Source of the DNA: Conus ventricosus
Lineage: Eukaryota > Mollusca > Gastropoda > Neogastropoda > Conidae
Direction: 5' to 3'
Length of the DNA: 64,000 nucleotides
NCBI GenBank assembly: GCA_018398815.1
Contig: CM031601.1
Coordinates: forward strand, 32,454,880-32,518,879
A program made the translations under genes and the position numbers. The notes beneath the pieces were generated by a model. It made no database searches and was not told where the DNA came from. It saw nothing but the letters and a program-made list of their open reading frames with translations. Below, in pieces: positions 20,582-33,888 of the stretch; position 1 is the stretch's first letter, and every line of letters begins with the position of its first letter.

Positions 20582-20892
20582 ACCTCCCCCATAGCCTACA
20601 GTGGGTAGATGGACCTCCCCCATAGCCTACAGTGGGTAGATGGACCTCCCCCATAGCCTACAGTGGGTAGATGGACCTCCCCCATGGCCTACAGTGGGTA
20701 GATGGACCTCCCCCATAGCCTACAGTGGGTAGATGGACCTCCCCCATAGCCTACAGTGGGTAGATGGACCTCCCCCATAGCCTACAGTGGGTAGATGGAC
20801 CTCCCCCATAGCCTACAGTGGGTAGATGGACCTCCCCCATAGCCTACAGTGGGTAGATGGACCTCCCCCATAGCCTACAGTGGGTAGATGGA
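20582..20892. repeat. 31-base minisatellite, 10 copies
   Basis: Unit CCTCCCCCATAGCCTACAGT then GGGTAGATGGA, almost perfectly homogeneous (a single A/G change near 20685), which implies recent expansion. Confidence 0.96.
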
Positions 20893-21248
20893 CACAGCAT
20901 AGCGAAGTCCACGCCAGCCCGTCTGGCAGAGACTGGAGTTGTGTAGAGTTCTGTTGCTTTGTTTGTTGCAAGTCTGTACAGTCGCTCTGTTCCATTTTCC
21001 CTTTGTGTGTTATTTATTTGATTATTTTGATGTTATGGTGTTTAGGAGCTTGTTAGATGTGAGTTTGCAGGCTTACAATCATATGGGTTTATCGTTGTTC
21101 ATGCCGTATGGGCTGGTTGCAAATGCCTGGCCTTACCAATGACTTTGGGTTTTGCCCACACGATCTTTACATGAACAGTATTGCAATAGTGAGTTTTTGC
21201 ATGAATAAACAAGCCAAAAATATTTTCTTTTGAATAGATGCGTATATG

Positions 21249-21253
<5 letters not shown>

Positions 21254-21316
<63 letters not shown>
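21254..21316. repeat. GA microsatellite
   Basis: (GA)n of about 62 bases. 20893-21253 is unique. Confidence 0.95.
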
Positions 21317-21320
<4 letters not shown>

Positions 21321-21329
21321 TCTAGGACG

Positions 21330-21522
21330 CTAGTGCAAACTTGATGTGCACTTTCTCCAATGGTCATGTCAATGAGAAGAACACGCAGTGAGTTGTCTGA
21401 CCAGCAGCTTGAAGGGGAAGATGCCCCAGAATACCTTGGCGTGAAGTTTATCTGGCTTATCTGGAATTCTCACCTCAAGGTCATGATGAAGAAAGCAGCT
21501 GAGAAGCTGGCCATCATGAAAA

Positions 21523-21526
<4 letters not shown>
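21330..21526 (+). mobile_element. LINE RT thumb fragment
   Basis: Reads QLEGEDAPEYLGVKF, a disrupted stretch, NSHLKVMMKKAAEKLAIMKK: the 'YLGV.FD..L.W..H' end of an RT domain and the helix after it. It is cut by a (CA)n tract at 21527. Confidence 0.7.
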
Positions 21527-21569
<43 letters not shown>

Positions 21570-21592
21570 CGTGTGTGTGTGTGTGTGAACGG
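21523..21592. repeat. CA then GT microsatellite (mutually inverted)
   Basis: (CA)n at 21523-21567 is followed within a few bases by (GT)n, so the two can pair as a hairpin. Confidence 0.9.
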
Positions 21593-21659
21593 GTACAGAG
21601 ACACCGGGACCACTGTGTCCTGGATAAGCGGTCGAGGGCTTATCATCGCGGCAAAGGCC

Positions 21660-21940
21660 GGTGTCGTATATAATACTGTCGCTCATAAAATCGTGTCGCA
21701 GCGACAGTATTTCCCGGGAAATACTGCAGCTGGTTCATGAAAAATTATCGCTGAACGACTGAATTTCATAAAAATTGGTAGCGCGACAGGATTTCACGAG
21801 AAATGTCCATAGAATCGTGTCGTTGCCTAAAAATAAAATCATGTCGCAGCGACAGCATTCCATGTAAAAAAAATCGCTGCCGTAGAAAAGTTATCGCTCT
21901 GAGACAGCATTTCCCGTAAAAAATCGACGTCGAAGACATG
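21660..21940. repeat. palindrome-rich degenerate repeat
   Basis: Recurring phrases AAATCGTGTCGCAGCGACAG, TATCGCT and ATTTCCCG. The inverted pair ATACTGTCGCT ... AGCGACAGTAT brackets 21671-21708, and the perfect small palindrome TGTCGC-A-GCGACA occurs at about 21692 and 21843. No coding potential. Confidence 0.75.
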
Positions 21941-22185
21941 TTCGGTCTCTGCCCCAACTCTACCCTCACCTCCCTCGCTCATGGTTTTACGTATCAGTTG
22001 TCCCATTGTCTTTCTGTCTGTGATTATATTTGTGTCTGCTTGACTGTCGGTCTACCTTTCTGTCTCTATTTGTTTTTCTCGCTCATTCTCTCTATGTAAC
22101 GCCCTCCCTCTATTTGTTTGACTCTCTTTAGTTTCACTCTGTCCATCAAACTGTCTGTCAAATGGTCTCTGCCTCCCCTCCACGC

Positions 22186-22187
<2 letters not shown>

Positions 22188-22237
<50 letters not shown>

Positions 22238-22365
22238 GTCTCTCTCTCTCTCTGGACGTGTAAGCATGTGCGCGTGTATGTGGAAAGAGCGCGACGGTGT
22301 GTGTGTGTGTGTGTGTGCGTGCGCACGCGCGCGTGTGTGTGTGCGTGTGCGTGTGTGTGTGTGCT
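22188..22365. repeat. CT and GT/GC microsatellites
   Basis: (CT)n at 22188-22252, then (GT)n with a GCGCACGCGCGCG core at 22296-22365. Confidence 0.93.
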
Positions 22366-24384
22366 GGCTGAATCATAAAATCACAGATGGCAAAGCATCT
22401 TGTTATTTGTGATGATGTTGATGATGATTTACAAAGGGCTAATTGTGACTCATTTAAAAGGGCCCTACACAGTTTTCCTTTCTATGAAAGAGTAAGTAAA
22501 AATGATCAATGCAGAGAGCTCTACTCACTCTTTTAAAAGTAAGCAGAAATGGACCCCATGTAAAAAAAAATTTTTTAAAAGTATAACCAACTAGGATGCA
22601 ATAAACAATTCTCCAATGAAAGATGTTTTTAGCCTTCGGTTAGAAGTAATGTGTCTTGTCCAGAAATGTGGGACCTAGTTGAAAGGTTAGTTACTTTCGT
22701 TTGTTACTCTGTAAGGGAAGATTGGTTAATGCGGGAAAGTAGATAAATTGGGCTGGTGCTAATTTGAGAAAACTATGATGAGATAAGTTCAGATATTTTG
22801 TGTGCTACATTGTCAGCATGCATAACTTCCTCTGCTGGAAAACTATGGCTGGTCGCGGGAAAGGATACCAACAGTAAGCATTAGAAACATTTTGTACTAA
22901 TTATTTACCTCCATGGTTCTGTTAAATCAAAGACTTGGCTAAAATAATAGGAATTGTTTGCTTTCTGTTTCAACGAATTCTAACATATATTATAAACGCC
23001 CTTGAAACAAAACTCAGAGTAATATTTTGATGTGCTGTCATGGAAGAGGATTTTTAGTGACCGTGGTCAAAATGGATAAGATGAACTCCCCCTGATGGGC
23101 TAAGTTGGGCCAGTAGCTCAATTAAGCCTACTGTGATCAGTTTATACCCACTTCGTTAGAAGTTGATAGCGGTTGTTTTTTTCAGTGATCAGTAATTATT
23201 GATAGAGCCTGATGTGTGTGTGTGAGTGTGTGTGTGTGCGCGCGCGCATGTGTGTGTGTGTGTGTGTGTGCGCGCACGTGTGTGTGTGTGCGCGCGCACG
23301 CGCTGTTTAGAACAAACATATCCAAATATTGACGGTGTTTTGAATGTTTCTTTTTGTTTTCGAACATTAATTCGTTTGTCTTTTTTAAAAAGAAGCCATC
23401 CAAAAACAAAAGATAATTTATATAAATGTGTTATGTTTCACATTTTGAACATGATTATATTTTGGCCTTAGGTGCCTTAATACGAGCATAATGAAAGAAA
23501 ACCCATTTCGAACGTTACGTTCTGCATTTTTTCTGCGTTGTTTATTTAATTAAACTAGATAAAAGCTTTAGAAAAGAAACGGATGATCCTTTCAACCAAA
23601 TACTATTTTAATTAATTTCAAATCACGGCTTCCTTGGAGTTTTGAATGCCTTAAACGGACTGCAGTAAAACAAAGCCAAATGATGCCTGAAGCTCTGCAT
23701 TATGGTCTGTGATAACTTTTGAGTTATTTGTGACTAAAATGGGTTACTTTGACTCGTTTGTACATTCATGATTTTTTAGTGCCCTAGAAGCACTGCAATT
23801 GAAGCAAAACAACTGAAACTGTCTGTTCTGCGATTTGGCTTGTATTGGCTTTTACATTCTATTATGTTGGTGTTTCTGTTCTGACAGTTAAGGATAATCA
23901 TCTACTCTTTAAGTTTAGTATAAGAATGTGTTGAGACCTTAGGTACCTTTAAATGGATTATGGCCAACAGACAAACAATATTGGTTTGGGTTTATGAATA
24001 ATGTGTATCGGTTAATATTGGCCCGTGGCCCACAATTTACCGCTCCCTGGTCCATTTAACCCGAAATGATGTCTAAAGTGGGCTTCCTTTTCTTTAAGAA
24101 TTTTATGATTTCTTATACAGGACTTTTTAAAATAAAGATAGCCATTTGATGGCTGTACTATATGAAGCTCTTACGGTAAGCTTTACAAATAATTAACCTT
24201 GAGTGAAGTGAAATTAGTGAAGGAGGTAGGGCTGCATTTCTTAGTGGTTCTAACTTACCCAATCTTCCTACTTTCGTTGTGCGAATGTCTAGGCCTACGA
24301 CATTGATAAAAACTTCACATTTCACAGACACACACACTACACCACACCACACCACCACCCCACCACACAACACACGCACGCACC
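22366..24384. other. AT-rich unique sequence with one GT tract, no gene seen
   Basis: About 2 kb with no ORF over 80 codons. A (GT)n with GCGCGCG cores lies at 23212-23305. It could be intron or intergenic sequence. Confidence 0.5.
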
Positions 24385-25384
24385 NNNNNNNNNNNNNNNN
24401 NNNNNNNNNNNNNNNNNNNNNNNNNNNNNNNNNNNNNNNNNNNNNNNNNNNNNNNNNNNNNNNNNNNNNNNNNNNNNNNNNNNNNNNNNNNNNNNNNNNN
24501 NNNNNNNNNNNNNNNNNNNNNNNNNNNNNNNNNNNNNNNNNNNNNNNNNNNNNNNNNNNNNNNNNNNNNNNNNNNNNNNNNNNNNNNNNNNNNNNNNNNN
24601 NNNNNNNNNNNNNNNNNNNNNNNNNNNNNNNNNNNNNNNNNNNNNNNNNNNNNNNNNNNNNNNNNNNNNNNNNNNNNNNNNNNNNNNNNNNNNNNNNNNN
24701 NNNNNNNNNNNNNNNNNNNNNNNNNNNNNNNNNNNNNNNNNNNNNNNNNNNNNNNNNNNNNNNNNNNNNNNNNNNNNNNNNNNNNNNNNNNNNNNNNNNN
24801 NNNNNNNNNNNNNNNNNNNNNNNNNNNNNNNNNNNNNNNNNNNNNNNNNNNNNNNNNNNNNNNNNNNNNNNNNNNNNNNNNNNNNNNNNNNNNNNNNNNN
24901 NNNNNNNNNNNNNNNNNNNNNNNNNNNNNNNNNNNNNNNNNNNNNNNNNNNNNNNNNNNNNNNNNNNNNNNNNNNNNNNNNNNNNNNNNNNNNNNNNNNN
25001 NNNNNNNNNNNNNNNNNNNNNNNNNNNNNNNNNNNNNNNNNNNNNNNNNNNNNNNNNNNNNNNNNNNNNNNNNNNNNNNNNNNNNNNNNNNNNNNNNNNN
25101 NNNNNNNNNNNNNNNNNNNNNNNNNNNNNNNNNNNNNNNNNNNNNNNNNNNNNNNNNNNNNNNNNNNNNNNNNNNNNNNNNNNNNNNNNNNNNNNNNNNN
25201 NNNNNNNNNNNNNNNNNNNNNNNNNNNNNNNNNNNNNNNNNNNNNNNNNNNNNNNNNNNNNNNNNNNNNNNNNNNNNNNNNNNNNNNNNNNNNNNNNNNN
25301 NNNNNNNNNNNNNNNNNNNNNNNNNNNNNNNNNNNNNNNNNNNNNNNNNNNNNNNNNNNNNNNNNNNNNNNNNNNNNNNNNNNN
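24385..25384. other. assembly gap (1000 N)
   Basis: Exactly 1000 N, so a scaffold gap of arbitrary size. Apparent ORFs through it are meaningless. 25385-25719 is unique with no gene. Confidence 1.
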
Positions 25385-25719
25385 TACTCACGACTGAATG
25401 CAACTTTCCACTTTGCTGTTGCTGTTCAACAACCTGCCCTACTTATATGAACTACTCACACCTCTACTCCACTCCTTCCTCTTGCTCTTCATCTGATTAT
25501 CTACTGTTCAAAGTAAATGTGCTAAACACGACGCAATCGGTTCAAGGTCCAATTCTTGTCGGGTCCCAACAGTATGGAACAAGCTGTCTTTAATTCTACG
25601 ATCCTGTGGCTTCGTTCCTTTTTTTCTACTATGTGACTTTGTACTTACTCTGTTTGAGAAAGTCTAACTTCCCATCTCATCATGATCATATTTTTCCATT
25701 GATTTTAGCCGGTTCAGTA

Positions 25720-26057
<338 letters not shown>

Positions 26058-26239
26058 AAGTGCTGGTCATAAACGGATCAAAAGAAGAACAGCCACACAA
26101 AGTATTACAATCAAGCAAACACGCCACACCACCAACCAGCTAACACTCCATCAATACTATCAGTTAGTCAAGTAGTTAAGACAAAAGCACCCTCCTATTT
26201 TGTTGTGCAATTTTATTCTTTTACACATGCATTTCCAAG

Positions 26240-26411
26240 GGAATGTACTCGATGACAGCGGTCTTCTTTTCACCCACCCTCATTGCCCCTATCACTTTCC
26301 GCTGTCAGCAAACTTCCTGAAACTTGTTAAGTACCATTGTGGAGTCTGCCGCTCCTGGCTTGTTCCAGTGAAGGCTGCATCATTGGAAAGGATGGTGCTT
26401 GACGCTGACAG
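26240..26411 (+). CDS. putative internal exon of an unidentified gene
   Basis: A 172-base open stretch flanked by good splice signals: acceptor TTTTACACATGCATTTCCAAG ending at 26239 and donor CAG/GTAAGT at 26409-26417. It encodes about 57 residues of complex composition with a possible metal-binding pattern: THPHCPYHF, then YHCGVCRSW, then ASLERMVLDADR. No family is recognised. A further open piece at about 26940-27036 (DEVHWPLEVVPG then VPCCECALINNF and a TAG stop) has similar character and might be a last exon, after an intron holding CA and C-rich repeats. No transcript evidence is available. Confidence 0.4.
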
Positions 26412-26447
26412 GTAAGTGTGTGTGTGTGTGTGCGTTTGTGTGTGTGT

Positions 26448-26518
<71 letters not shown>
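26412..26518. repeat. GT, GC and CA microsatellite
   Basis: (GT)n, a short GCGCGCGC core and (CA)n form a self-complementary block directly after the putative splice donor. Confidence 0.95.
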
Positions 26519-26519
<1 letters not shown>

Positions 26520-26770
26520 CATGCAATCTGACGCTCGAGTACTATTCTAGATGTAGACACCTGCTGTGCAGAAAATACATACAGGCGTTTTTTTTTAATA
26601 TATACATTTCTTTTATAATTGTCAGGCCTATAACCAAAAAAAAAAAAAAGAAAAAAAACAGGCAACAAACAACTGCCAACAAATCAAAACAAACGAACAA
26701 ACATACATAAACAAAAAAATCCCTGTGGAAATGCCATCACAGCTGTTCCTCAAATTAATAAGCTTCTTTC

Positions 26771-26855
26771 TACCCCCACCCCCACCCCCGCCCCCTCCCC
26801 CATCCCCCCATCCCCACCCGTCCTTATACATCCTACCCACCCTACCCTACCCTAC
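26771..26855. repeat. C-rich low-complexity tract
   Basis: Runs such as CCCCCACCCCCACCCCCGCC and later CCCTACCCTACC. The reverse strand could form G-quadruplexes. Confidence 0.85.
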
Positions 26856-27040
26856 CTTCACCACTGACATCATGTGCACCCTTCCTATTTTGTTTTCCCA
26901 CCCCCACCCCCTCCGCATCCGCCCTGTGCCGTTCTCGCCGCGAGGTGATGCTTTTTTCCTTGATGAGGTGCATTGGCCATTGGAAGTGGTCCCTGGAGTT
27001 CCGTGCTGTGAGTGCGCCCTAATCAACAACTTCTAGAAGA

Positions 27041-27078
27041 GGGATGGGGGTGGGGGTGGGATGGGGGTGGGTGGGTTG
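27041..27078 (+). repeat. G-rich tract with quadruplex potential
   Basis: At least six runs of three or more G, with spacers of one to three bases (for example TGGGGGTGGGGGTGGGATGG). Confidence 0.7.
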
Positions 27079-27176
27079 CGGTGTAATGAAATGAAAGAGT
27101 TGGGGGAAAAGATGGGGAAGAGAGAAACGTGGCAGACTAGTTCGTTTGTAAAGTATCGAACCATTCAAGACAAACG

Positions 27177-27178
<2 letters not shown>

Positions 27179-27247
<69 letters not shown>

Positions 27248-27412
27248 TTCGTTCTTTAATTTAATGTCTATCCACTTTACAGTGATCTTAGATAAAAACA
27301 AGAGACAAACGAACAGGCATACAAACAAGCAAAGACAAAACACAAAAACACATGTAAAAGGGGCCGGTGTGTGTATGTCGGTGTGTGTGTGTGTGGGTGG
27401 GGGGGGGGGGGG
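27179..27412. repeat. GT microsatellites and G tract
   Basis: (GT)n of about 65 bases at 27179-27244, then a second short (GT)n ending in 12-14 G at about 27400-27412. Confidence 0.93.
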
Positions 27413-27539
27413 CATACATGTGTCTGTTGTTTAAAAATGTCATTAAAAGTGTATGGAGTGTGGAGGTAGTGTAGTATACTAATCTTTGCATGCATAGTCT
27501 ATTTAATTAATGAGATACCAATAAGTGACTATCACTTTA

Positions 27540-28085
27540 ACCCCATTCTAATCTACCGGCATAACGGTAAACTGCTTTAGCCTAGATCTGAACATTTTTA
27601 AAGAAACAAAACATTTTTAACCATTGAAATAATAAGAAAATAAATCAAACAAATAACTCGAGAATCAAAGTAAATGTCCAACTGGACTCTTAACAATTGC
27701 CCTAACGTTAAACTTCTACAGCCTTCGCTTCGTTCCCAAAAATGTCCCAAAAATTCGCGATTGATGGGTTCAAACTTAATAACCAAGTAGGTAAATATTT
27801 TTTAGTTTTTTCTGCAAAGGAAGATGACATGGAATAGTGTAATATTTTGGCCAAATGCAAGTGACATTTTTACAATATTTTGTTTTGTATGCATCAAGTC
27901 TGAGTCTAAATATCAACTCTTCAAAAGTCGTTCCTGGTGGAGATTGTGTCCCGTTTTTATATTTTACAAGCTTTTTAAAAAATTTTCCCTTGTTGTCCTT
28001 TATTATGTTTAGACACTCTTTTTGTCTTCCTATCACCGAATCCCATGATGCTTTACCTAAAATTCATTTCCCAAAATGGGGCACA
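27540..28085 (-). mobile_element. I/Nimb-type LINE, 3' end
   Basis: The minus strand reads FEELIFRLRLDAYKTKYCKN, VTCIW (normally CIC), then after a frame change FERSEGCRSLTLGQLLR. This is the knuckle downstream of RNase H. It is the same protein region as at 5660-6197 but a different copy. It lies just left of the duplicated 6-kb LINE block, which stops before this region, so it could be the displaced end of that element. Confidence 0.65.
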
Positions 28086-28159
28086 CTACTACCCCCAAGG
28101 CATCAATATCCAACAATAACCAAACACACATACCCACCTCTTCCACATCAGTTGGCAAT

Positions 28160-28315
28160 ATCCCCTACCAACACACACACACATACACACACACATACAC
28201 ACACACTTACATACACACCACCACATCCCCTTCACTCACTTCATACAGTAGTTACAGCAACCCTCCATCTATCTAATCTTAATTTTGTTTTGATCCTTCC
28301 CTTAAATCCCCCCCC

Positions 28316-28346
<31 letters not shown>

Positions 28347-28380
28347 CTTTCTCTCCCTTTTTTTTTTTTTTTTTTTTTTT
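28160..28380. repeat. CACATA tract, poly-C and poly-T
   Basis: CA/CATA repeats at 28163-28215, 25 C at 28308-28332, then CA and about 22 T. The poly-C starts the duplicated block. Confidence 0.9.
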
Positions 28381-31300
28381 CCATTATTATCTATCCACCA
28401 TTACCACAACCATCACAAAGATATCACACCATCCCAATAAACTAGACACACAACCCATCATATCACACACACACCACCTCCCCTGACGCAACCCCCCCCC
28501 CCCCCCCCCCCCCCCCCCTCTGTTTCCTCTCCCATAATCCCCCTGGCCTCATGTCATTTCCGCCTTCATGGACAATAACAGATGAGTCATTTTTCATTCT
28601 TTTTTCGTTTTTTCGTAGTTTGTACTGTCCCACATGTTAAATGTGATTTTTTTTCGCCTGATGAAGACCCAAGTGGTTGAAATGCATCGTGTCTTGTCTT
28701 GTGCTTTGTTTGTCAATGTCATTGGCGGTAAGTTCTAAAACTCTATTCCTAATTTTACCTAAAAGGCTAAAAATTTTCATACAAGGATAAAGGAATATTT
28801 ATTTTTGTAAAGATCTTTTCCTTAGCTGCACCATTTTTGGCTAACCGATCAACCCTTTCATTTGCTGCTAAACCACAATGTGATGGAATCCAACAAAAGT
28901 CAATAGAAGAAACCACGTAAAGACAAAAAGTTAATTAAATGGTATATCTCAGATATCATTTCTCCTCTCACTCTTGTATGAGAATATATTAAAGCTTGAA
29001 AGACAGATTTTGAATCGACACAAAAATTATTGAAAAATGGAATATGTGCAAACAAAGAAGATAGTTCATGCCATAATACTGTCAATTATAAAGCTCAGCT
29101 GTGAATACAATAATATTTCCCAATGTGAATTACGATTTCTTTCCTCTATTTTAATGATGGAAAAAATGAATGCAGCACCTGAGTAATTTGTTTTTCATGT
29201 AGAGAAACCGTCTGTAATAGAATTTAAGAAGATTTATATAATTTTCGTAATATATTGTGCCGTTACATATTTTGGCAGCATGGTCCCATCACTTTTCCTT
29301 AAACTGATATAATTATATCGAAATTAGCTTACTAAGCTCCCATTAGCAGAATCTTACGTAAATCGTATTGGATTTAGCTACAGTTAAGTGGTTCAACACC
29401 AGCATCTGTAAATAATTAGGACGTTATAGGAGCCAATAGTTTTTAAGAGTCAAAACTCTGTAGCTCGCTATGGAAAAAATGTATTTCTGATTTTAAACCA
29501 ACAGTTTCCTAGATACATGAATTTAGCGTTGAATGTACTCATTAATCAATAATTGCTATAAGCACGTATCCATATTTTCGGTAAAGGCAAAATTCCTATT
29601 TCTGTTGTAGAGTTATTCAGTGTTAGGCATGGACCCAAGTGGACACCGAAGCTAATCTTAAAAGCTTTGCTATCGCTGCTTTGCATCATAGTTATCAAAT
29701 ATGTTGGATGCTGAAAAGAATATATCCTTCCTGAGCGTAAAAGATTAATTTTTGATCTCACAAGCCGCAGTTGCTAAATAATAATACCATACTATCTTTC
29801 CCCACGACTGTCGATTTATCATTATTAATAAATTTAATCCTTACTGGCATATTTGTCCTAATAATTTCCAAGTAAGTTCTTTCCAATTCCCATTTAGAAG
29901 TCAGACTAAACACCTAAAATTTAACAACTTTCATATATACACGTGTTGCATTCCATATAATATAGAAAAGTAGGGAGAGTTTAGGATCATACCCAGAGTT
30001 GAAGAGTAACCATCAGCGATTATTCAATGAAAGGGTTAGCCGTTTTCAATCAAGTTATTTATTACTGATTTTGTCAAGTTCATTATGATATACCATTTAT
30101 AAATATAGAGTTTGATTGATCTAACGGTGTAAGCTTTATTAAGAGTGGCATTCATCCATATGCAACTAACATCCCATATTGTGCTAGCTCGCGACATTGT
30201 TTGTAGACCACTTTGGAAGATTCATGCCATCAAAATGAGAAAAAGGATTGGGGCTATTACACCTCCATTATGTGGTATACCCATCTGAGAAACGGTCTTT
30301 GATAGGAGTAGCATAACAACCTTAGTCTGTATTATTCATTCACTATATAATGCCTTTAAAAGATTTTTACAAATAACCTGTGAAAAAACCTATTAATCCA
30401 GTTTGATTGAGAAGTTTGAATGCCAAACTTGGTTCATATGCCTTTCTAATTTCAAAACCAAAGATGGCAAGTACGTTTAACCTATCGTGAAAACGATGTT
30501 TTAATCAGTGTGGTAATTTAAATTACAAAAGAGCAACTGATGATTTACCTTTTCAAAAACCCGCCTGTTGTATGGTATTATACCATTTTTTTTTCACAGA
30601 AAGATCAAGCCTTTTTAGAATTAATCTATTCCATAAGTTTTCCCACATGTGATGAAAAGCGACAGTCTGTAATTATTTTCACTGATTTGACTTTCCCTCC
30701 TTGGAATAGGGGTAACATGTAGATTGTCTCCGATAAAGATGGCTGAATCCCTTCAAACCAACATTTTTAAAAAAATGAACTAAAAAAAAGTTTATTATAT
30801 TAACTGGTAAATGCTTATCATTTCATTGGAAATCGCATCTGTCCCACTGATTTTTTTCTTGATCCAAGGTTTAAATTGCATCTTTTTGTTTCCTGAAAAA
30901 GTAAAGGAGCATTTGTATAGTATTGTACTTGGACTTTTTTCTTGTCTTATTCGTTTTTCGTCCAATTTTTCTCTAAGCTGTTTGTTCCTCTGAGTGGCCA
31001 TCGAGTTACTATATTTTTTGCAAATGCAACTGCAAATGTATTCAGCCTTTCAAAAATTGTGAAGGAAATCGTAATATTTTTCCAATTTTAAGCGGATACC
31101 CAGGAAACTTATTCCATTTTTCATTTCTGTTTATTTTTTTTCCAAGTTTTCTAGGAGATCTTTTGTGATATTGAACCTCCTAATCACAGAAATTTGACCA
31201 ATATCTTCCTTTGCCTTTTCAGTCCTCTATTACAGTGATTTTTTTGGCATTGGTTTTTTTTCATCAATCTTTCCTGATCTGTTTAAATTTTTTAGATACA

Positions 31301-33853
31301 ATTATATAAGCCTCCATTTTTTTGTTCTCCTGTTCTTCACAAGGACACATTCCACCAAAGTTTCCTGTATTTTCTTTTTTAATCAGGATTACATTTAGGG
31401 ATTGGGAAAGCTCATCTGCAACGGAGCCTAAAAAAACAGTATCAACAATTTCAAGTAGCTTGTATCAAACATCAATCAACCCTCATCTCCTCGCAATTGC
31501 AAATAGAAAAGCATGTTTTCCAAATCCTAACCCAATCAGCTATGTGTAGTTAAATTTTGGATTTGATCTTTTGTGAGAATCAGAACCTAGTTTATAGTTT
31601 TAACTTTGAAGGAAATAACTATATGGTAAATGATCACTGCCTAGGAGCTTTAAGTGGTGTCCCATTCACAACTTGGAGCGACTGCAGCCGAACATAAGAG
31701 TTATGTCTATCGCTAAAGCCGATGATATGAAATATCAGGGATTCGAGTGACACTACCATCATTCAGTATACATAGTGAAGAAGTCCTACTACACTTTCAA
31801 GGAACTGTTATGCGTTATTGATTTTGCACTTCATTATCCCAAAAGGGGCGTGTGAATTGAAATCACCTGCAATTTGCCACTTATCGTTTTGGTACTAGTA
31901 AAGAACGAATCCAACTCTGTGTTTTGTTGTAGACCTTTTGGCAAATAAACCGCCAATGATGATCAGTATCAATGATCATGGAAGTTTGCTTTACTGCACA
32001 AAAGCAATTATGTTTATAATGTCCATTTTGAAAAAGGTGTTCTCTATTTCGAGGTATACAACATCTTGTCGAATGTACAATGCGGTACCAACCCTTCCCG
32101 TTTCATCACTGTTTTGGTATATTGGTGGGTAGTAACAGATTTGGTATATTTGGAAGCTATTAATGTTCATGTACAATAAGAAGTTGTAATACTAATGCTT
32201 GTAAATATTATATTTATTTGATGATATTGATCTGCAAATTCCAATGCAGTATGTTTACATTTTTTTGGTCCTTGTCTGTTCTTTAAAATTGCATACTATA
32301 TCAACCCAATTTAAAAAAAAAAAAAAAAGAAGTAACAACACAAATAATACAACAAATTACAACAATAGATAATAGTGGAAAAAAGAGGGAAATGTTTTTC
32401 AAGGGATTGTGACAAATGGCACAAAGTATTGAATGACAATACACCAACATCAAAACATTTTTGAATGCTGAATAAATACACAACATCCACAATCAGTGTG
32501 CTAGAGTAATGTCATCATCAAGTTAGACCATTAAAAGTATTATATTCCCACTGTGATTAGCGCGTCCAATAGTTTCCACCAGGGGCCATGGAAGGGCGCC
32601 GAATCTCCTAGGAATGATTGAAAGGAATCTTCAACCCATGATGGATACCGTGGCGGGGTTTGTTTTGGGGCCTCTTGGTTAGACCATCACATTCTGTTGA
32701 TGTTCTGCCAATTGTTACGGTGCAACGACGCTGGTTCCCGTCATGTCCGATGAATGCCATCACGCTGGGTCCCAGTGTTTGCCCCGAAGAGATGTCGTTG
32801 ACTGACGAAATACACAAACCGTTAGGGGTGTCAAATAGGTCTGCCTGGTGGTCGCATTGAACAGGTTGCGTTTCAATCTCCAAATCTTCTTCGTGTTTTA
32901 ACAGGGCGAATTTGCTCCACAACGAACTTTGAGTGGGTTTTTTTTTTTTTAAATCTCCTTGATTGTTTCAGTGAAGGTTTTGCTCGTTCCTTGACAAGCA
33001 ACACTGTTTTATTATTTCGTTTAGCGCAATGGATATACGATTATCTTCTGGGTGATTTAGTCTGTGGAGTTGCTGGTATGCAGGTACGCGAATATGAGTT
33101 CTTTGGTCGTAAAAGTATTTCATAGATGAGATGAAAAACCATATGAGGCTCCCAGTCTTTCCCCAACCACTCTTTCAGTACAGAGTACGTGTAGAAGAAG
33201 AACATTTGGCAAGTCCCTGCTTGTTTACTTTTTTTACTTCCTTCCTTCCAGAGGTTCGAATACGTGACGTCATTCTTCTTCTTCTTTGCGTCATTTTTGG
33301 AGAACATTTCTGCCCGTAGTGGTCGGATTAGATCGATTTGATGTTTTTTATCTTTATCTTTTGAGCTTAATTTTTGTTTTCTTTATCAGCACTTTTTCTG
33401 TTTGGAACCGATGCCACCACCTCATCAAATGTAGCATACATTTTGAGGACTCCACGCGAAGCAATAGGTTTAGGATTGTTGGGTGGTACCAGGAGTGTTC
33501 CCTTTTTCGGATTAACTTGTTTTTGATTTTCTATTGTTTTTCGAGCACAGAAATGCTGAACGCACATACTCTTATCAGTGTTTTTAAAAACACCAACCTC
33601 ATTTACAGATCATCAGAGCACGAGCGGAGCATATTTTTTCAGGCCGTAGCTGCTGGGTACCTGTGGTTGGCAGCCCTTGTTTTTGAGTTGATCGCACCGA
33701 ATTTCACTTCCCAAATCCAGAGTATGTTGTAGATTCTTTGGGAGCACCTGCACGCATATTCTTTTTTTTTTTTATCTGTTAAAATTATATTTTCCTCAAA
33801 TGATGCATCATCTCATTCCTCTCTTCACACTCTCTCTCTCTCTCTTCTCTTCT

Positions 33854-33888
<35 letters not shown>

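Noticed and set aside
20582..20892. CRISPR array
   Set aside because: The 31-base units are contiguous with no distinct spacers, in a eukaryotic context; same for the other minisatellites.
24279..25403. Long ORFs of 362-372 codons
   Set aside because: They run through 1000 N.
27041..27078. Telomeric repeat
   Set aside because: G-rich, but the units are irregular TGGGG/GGGAT without TTAGGG periodicity.
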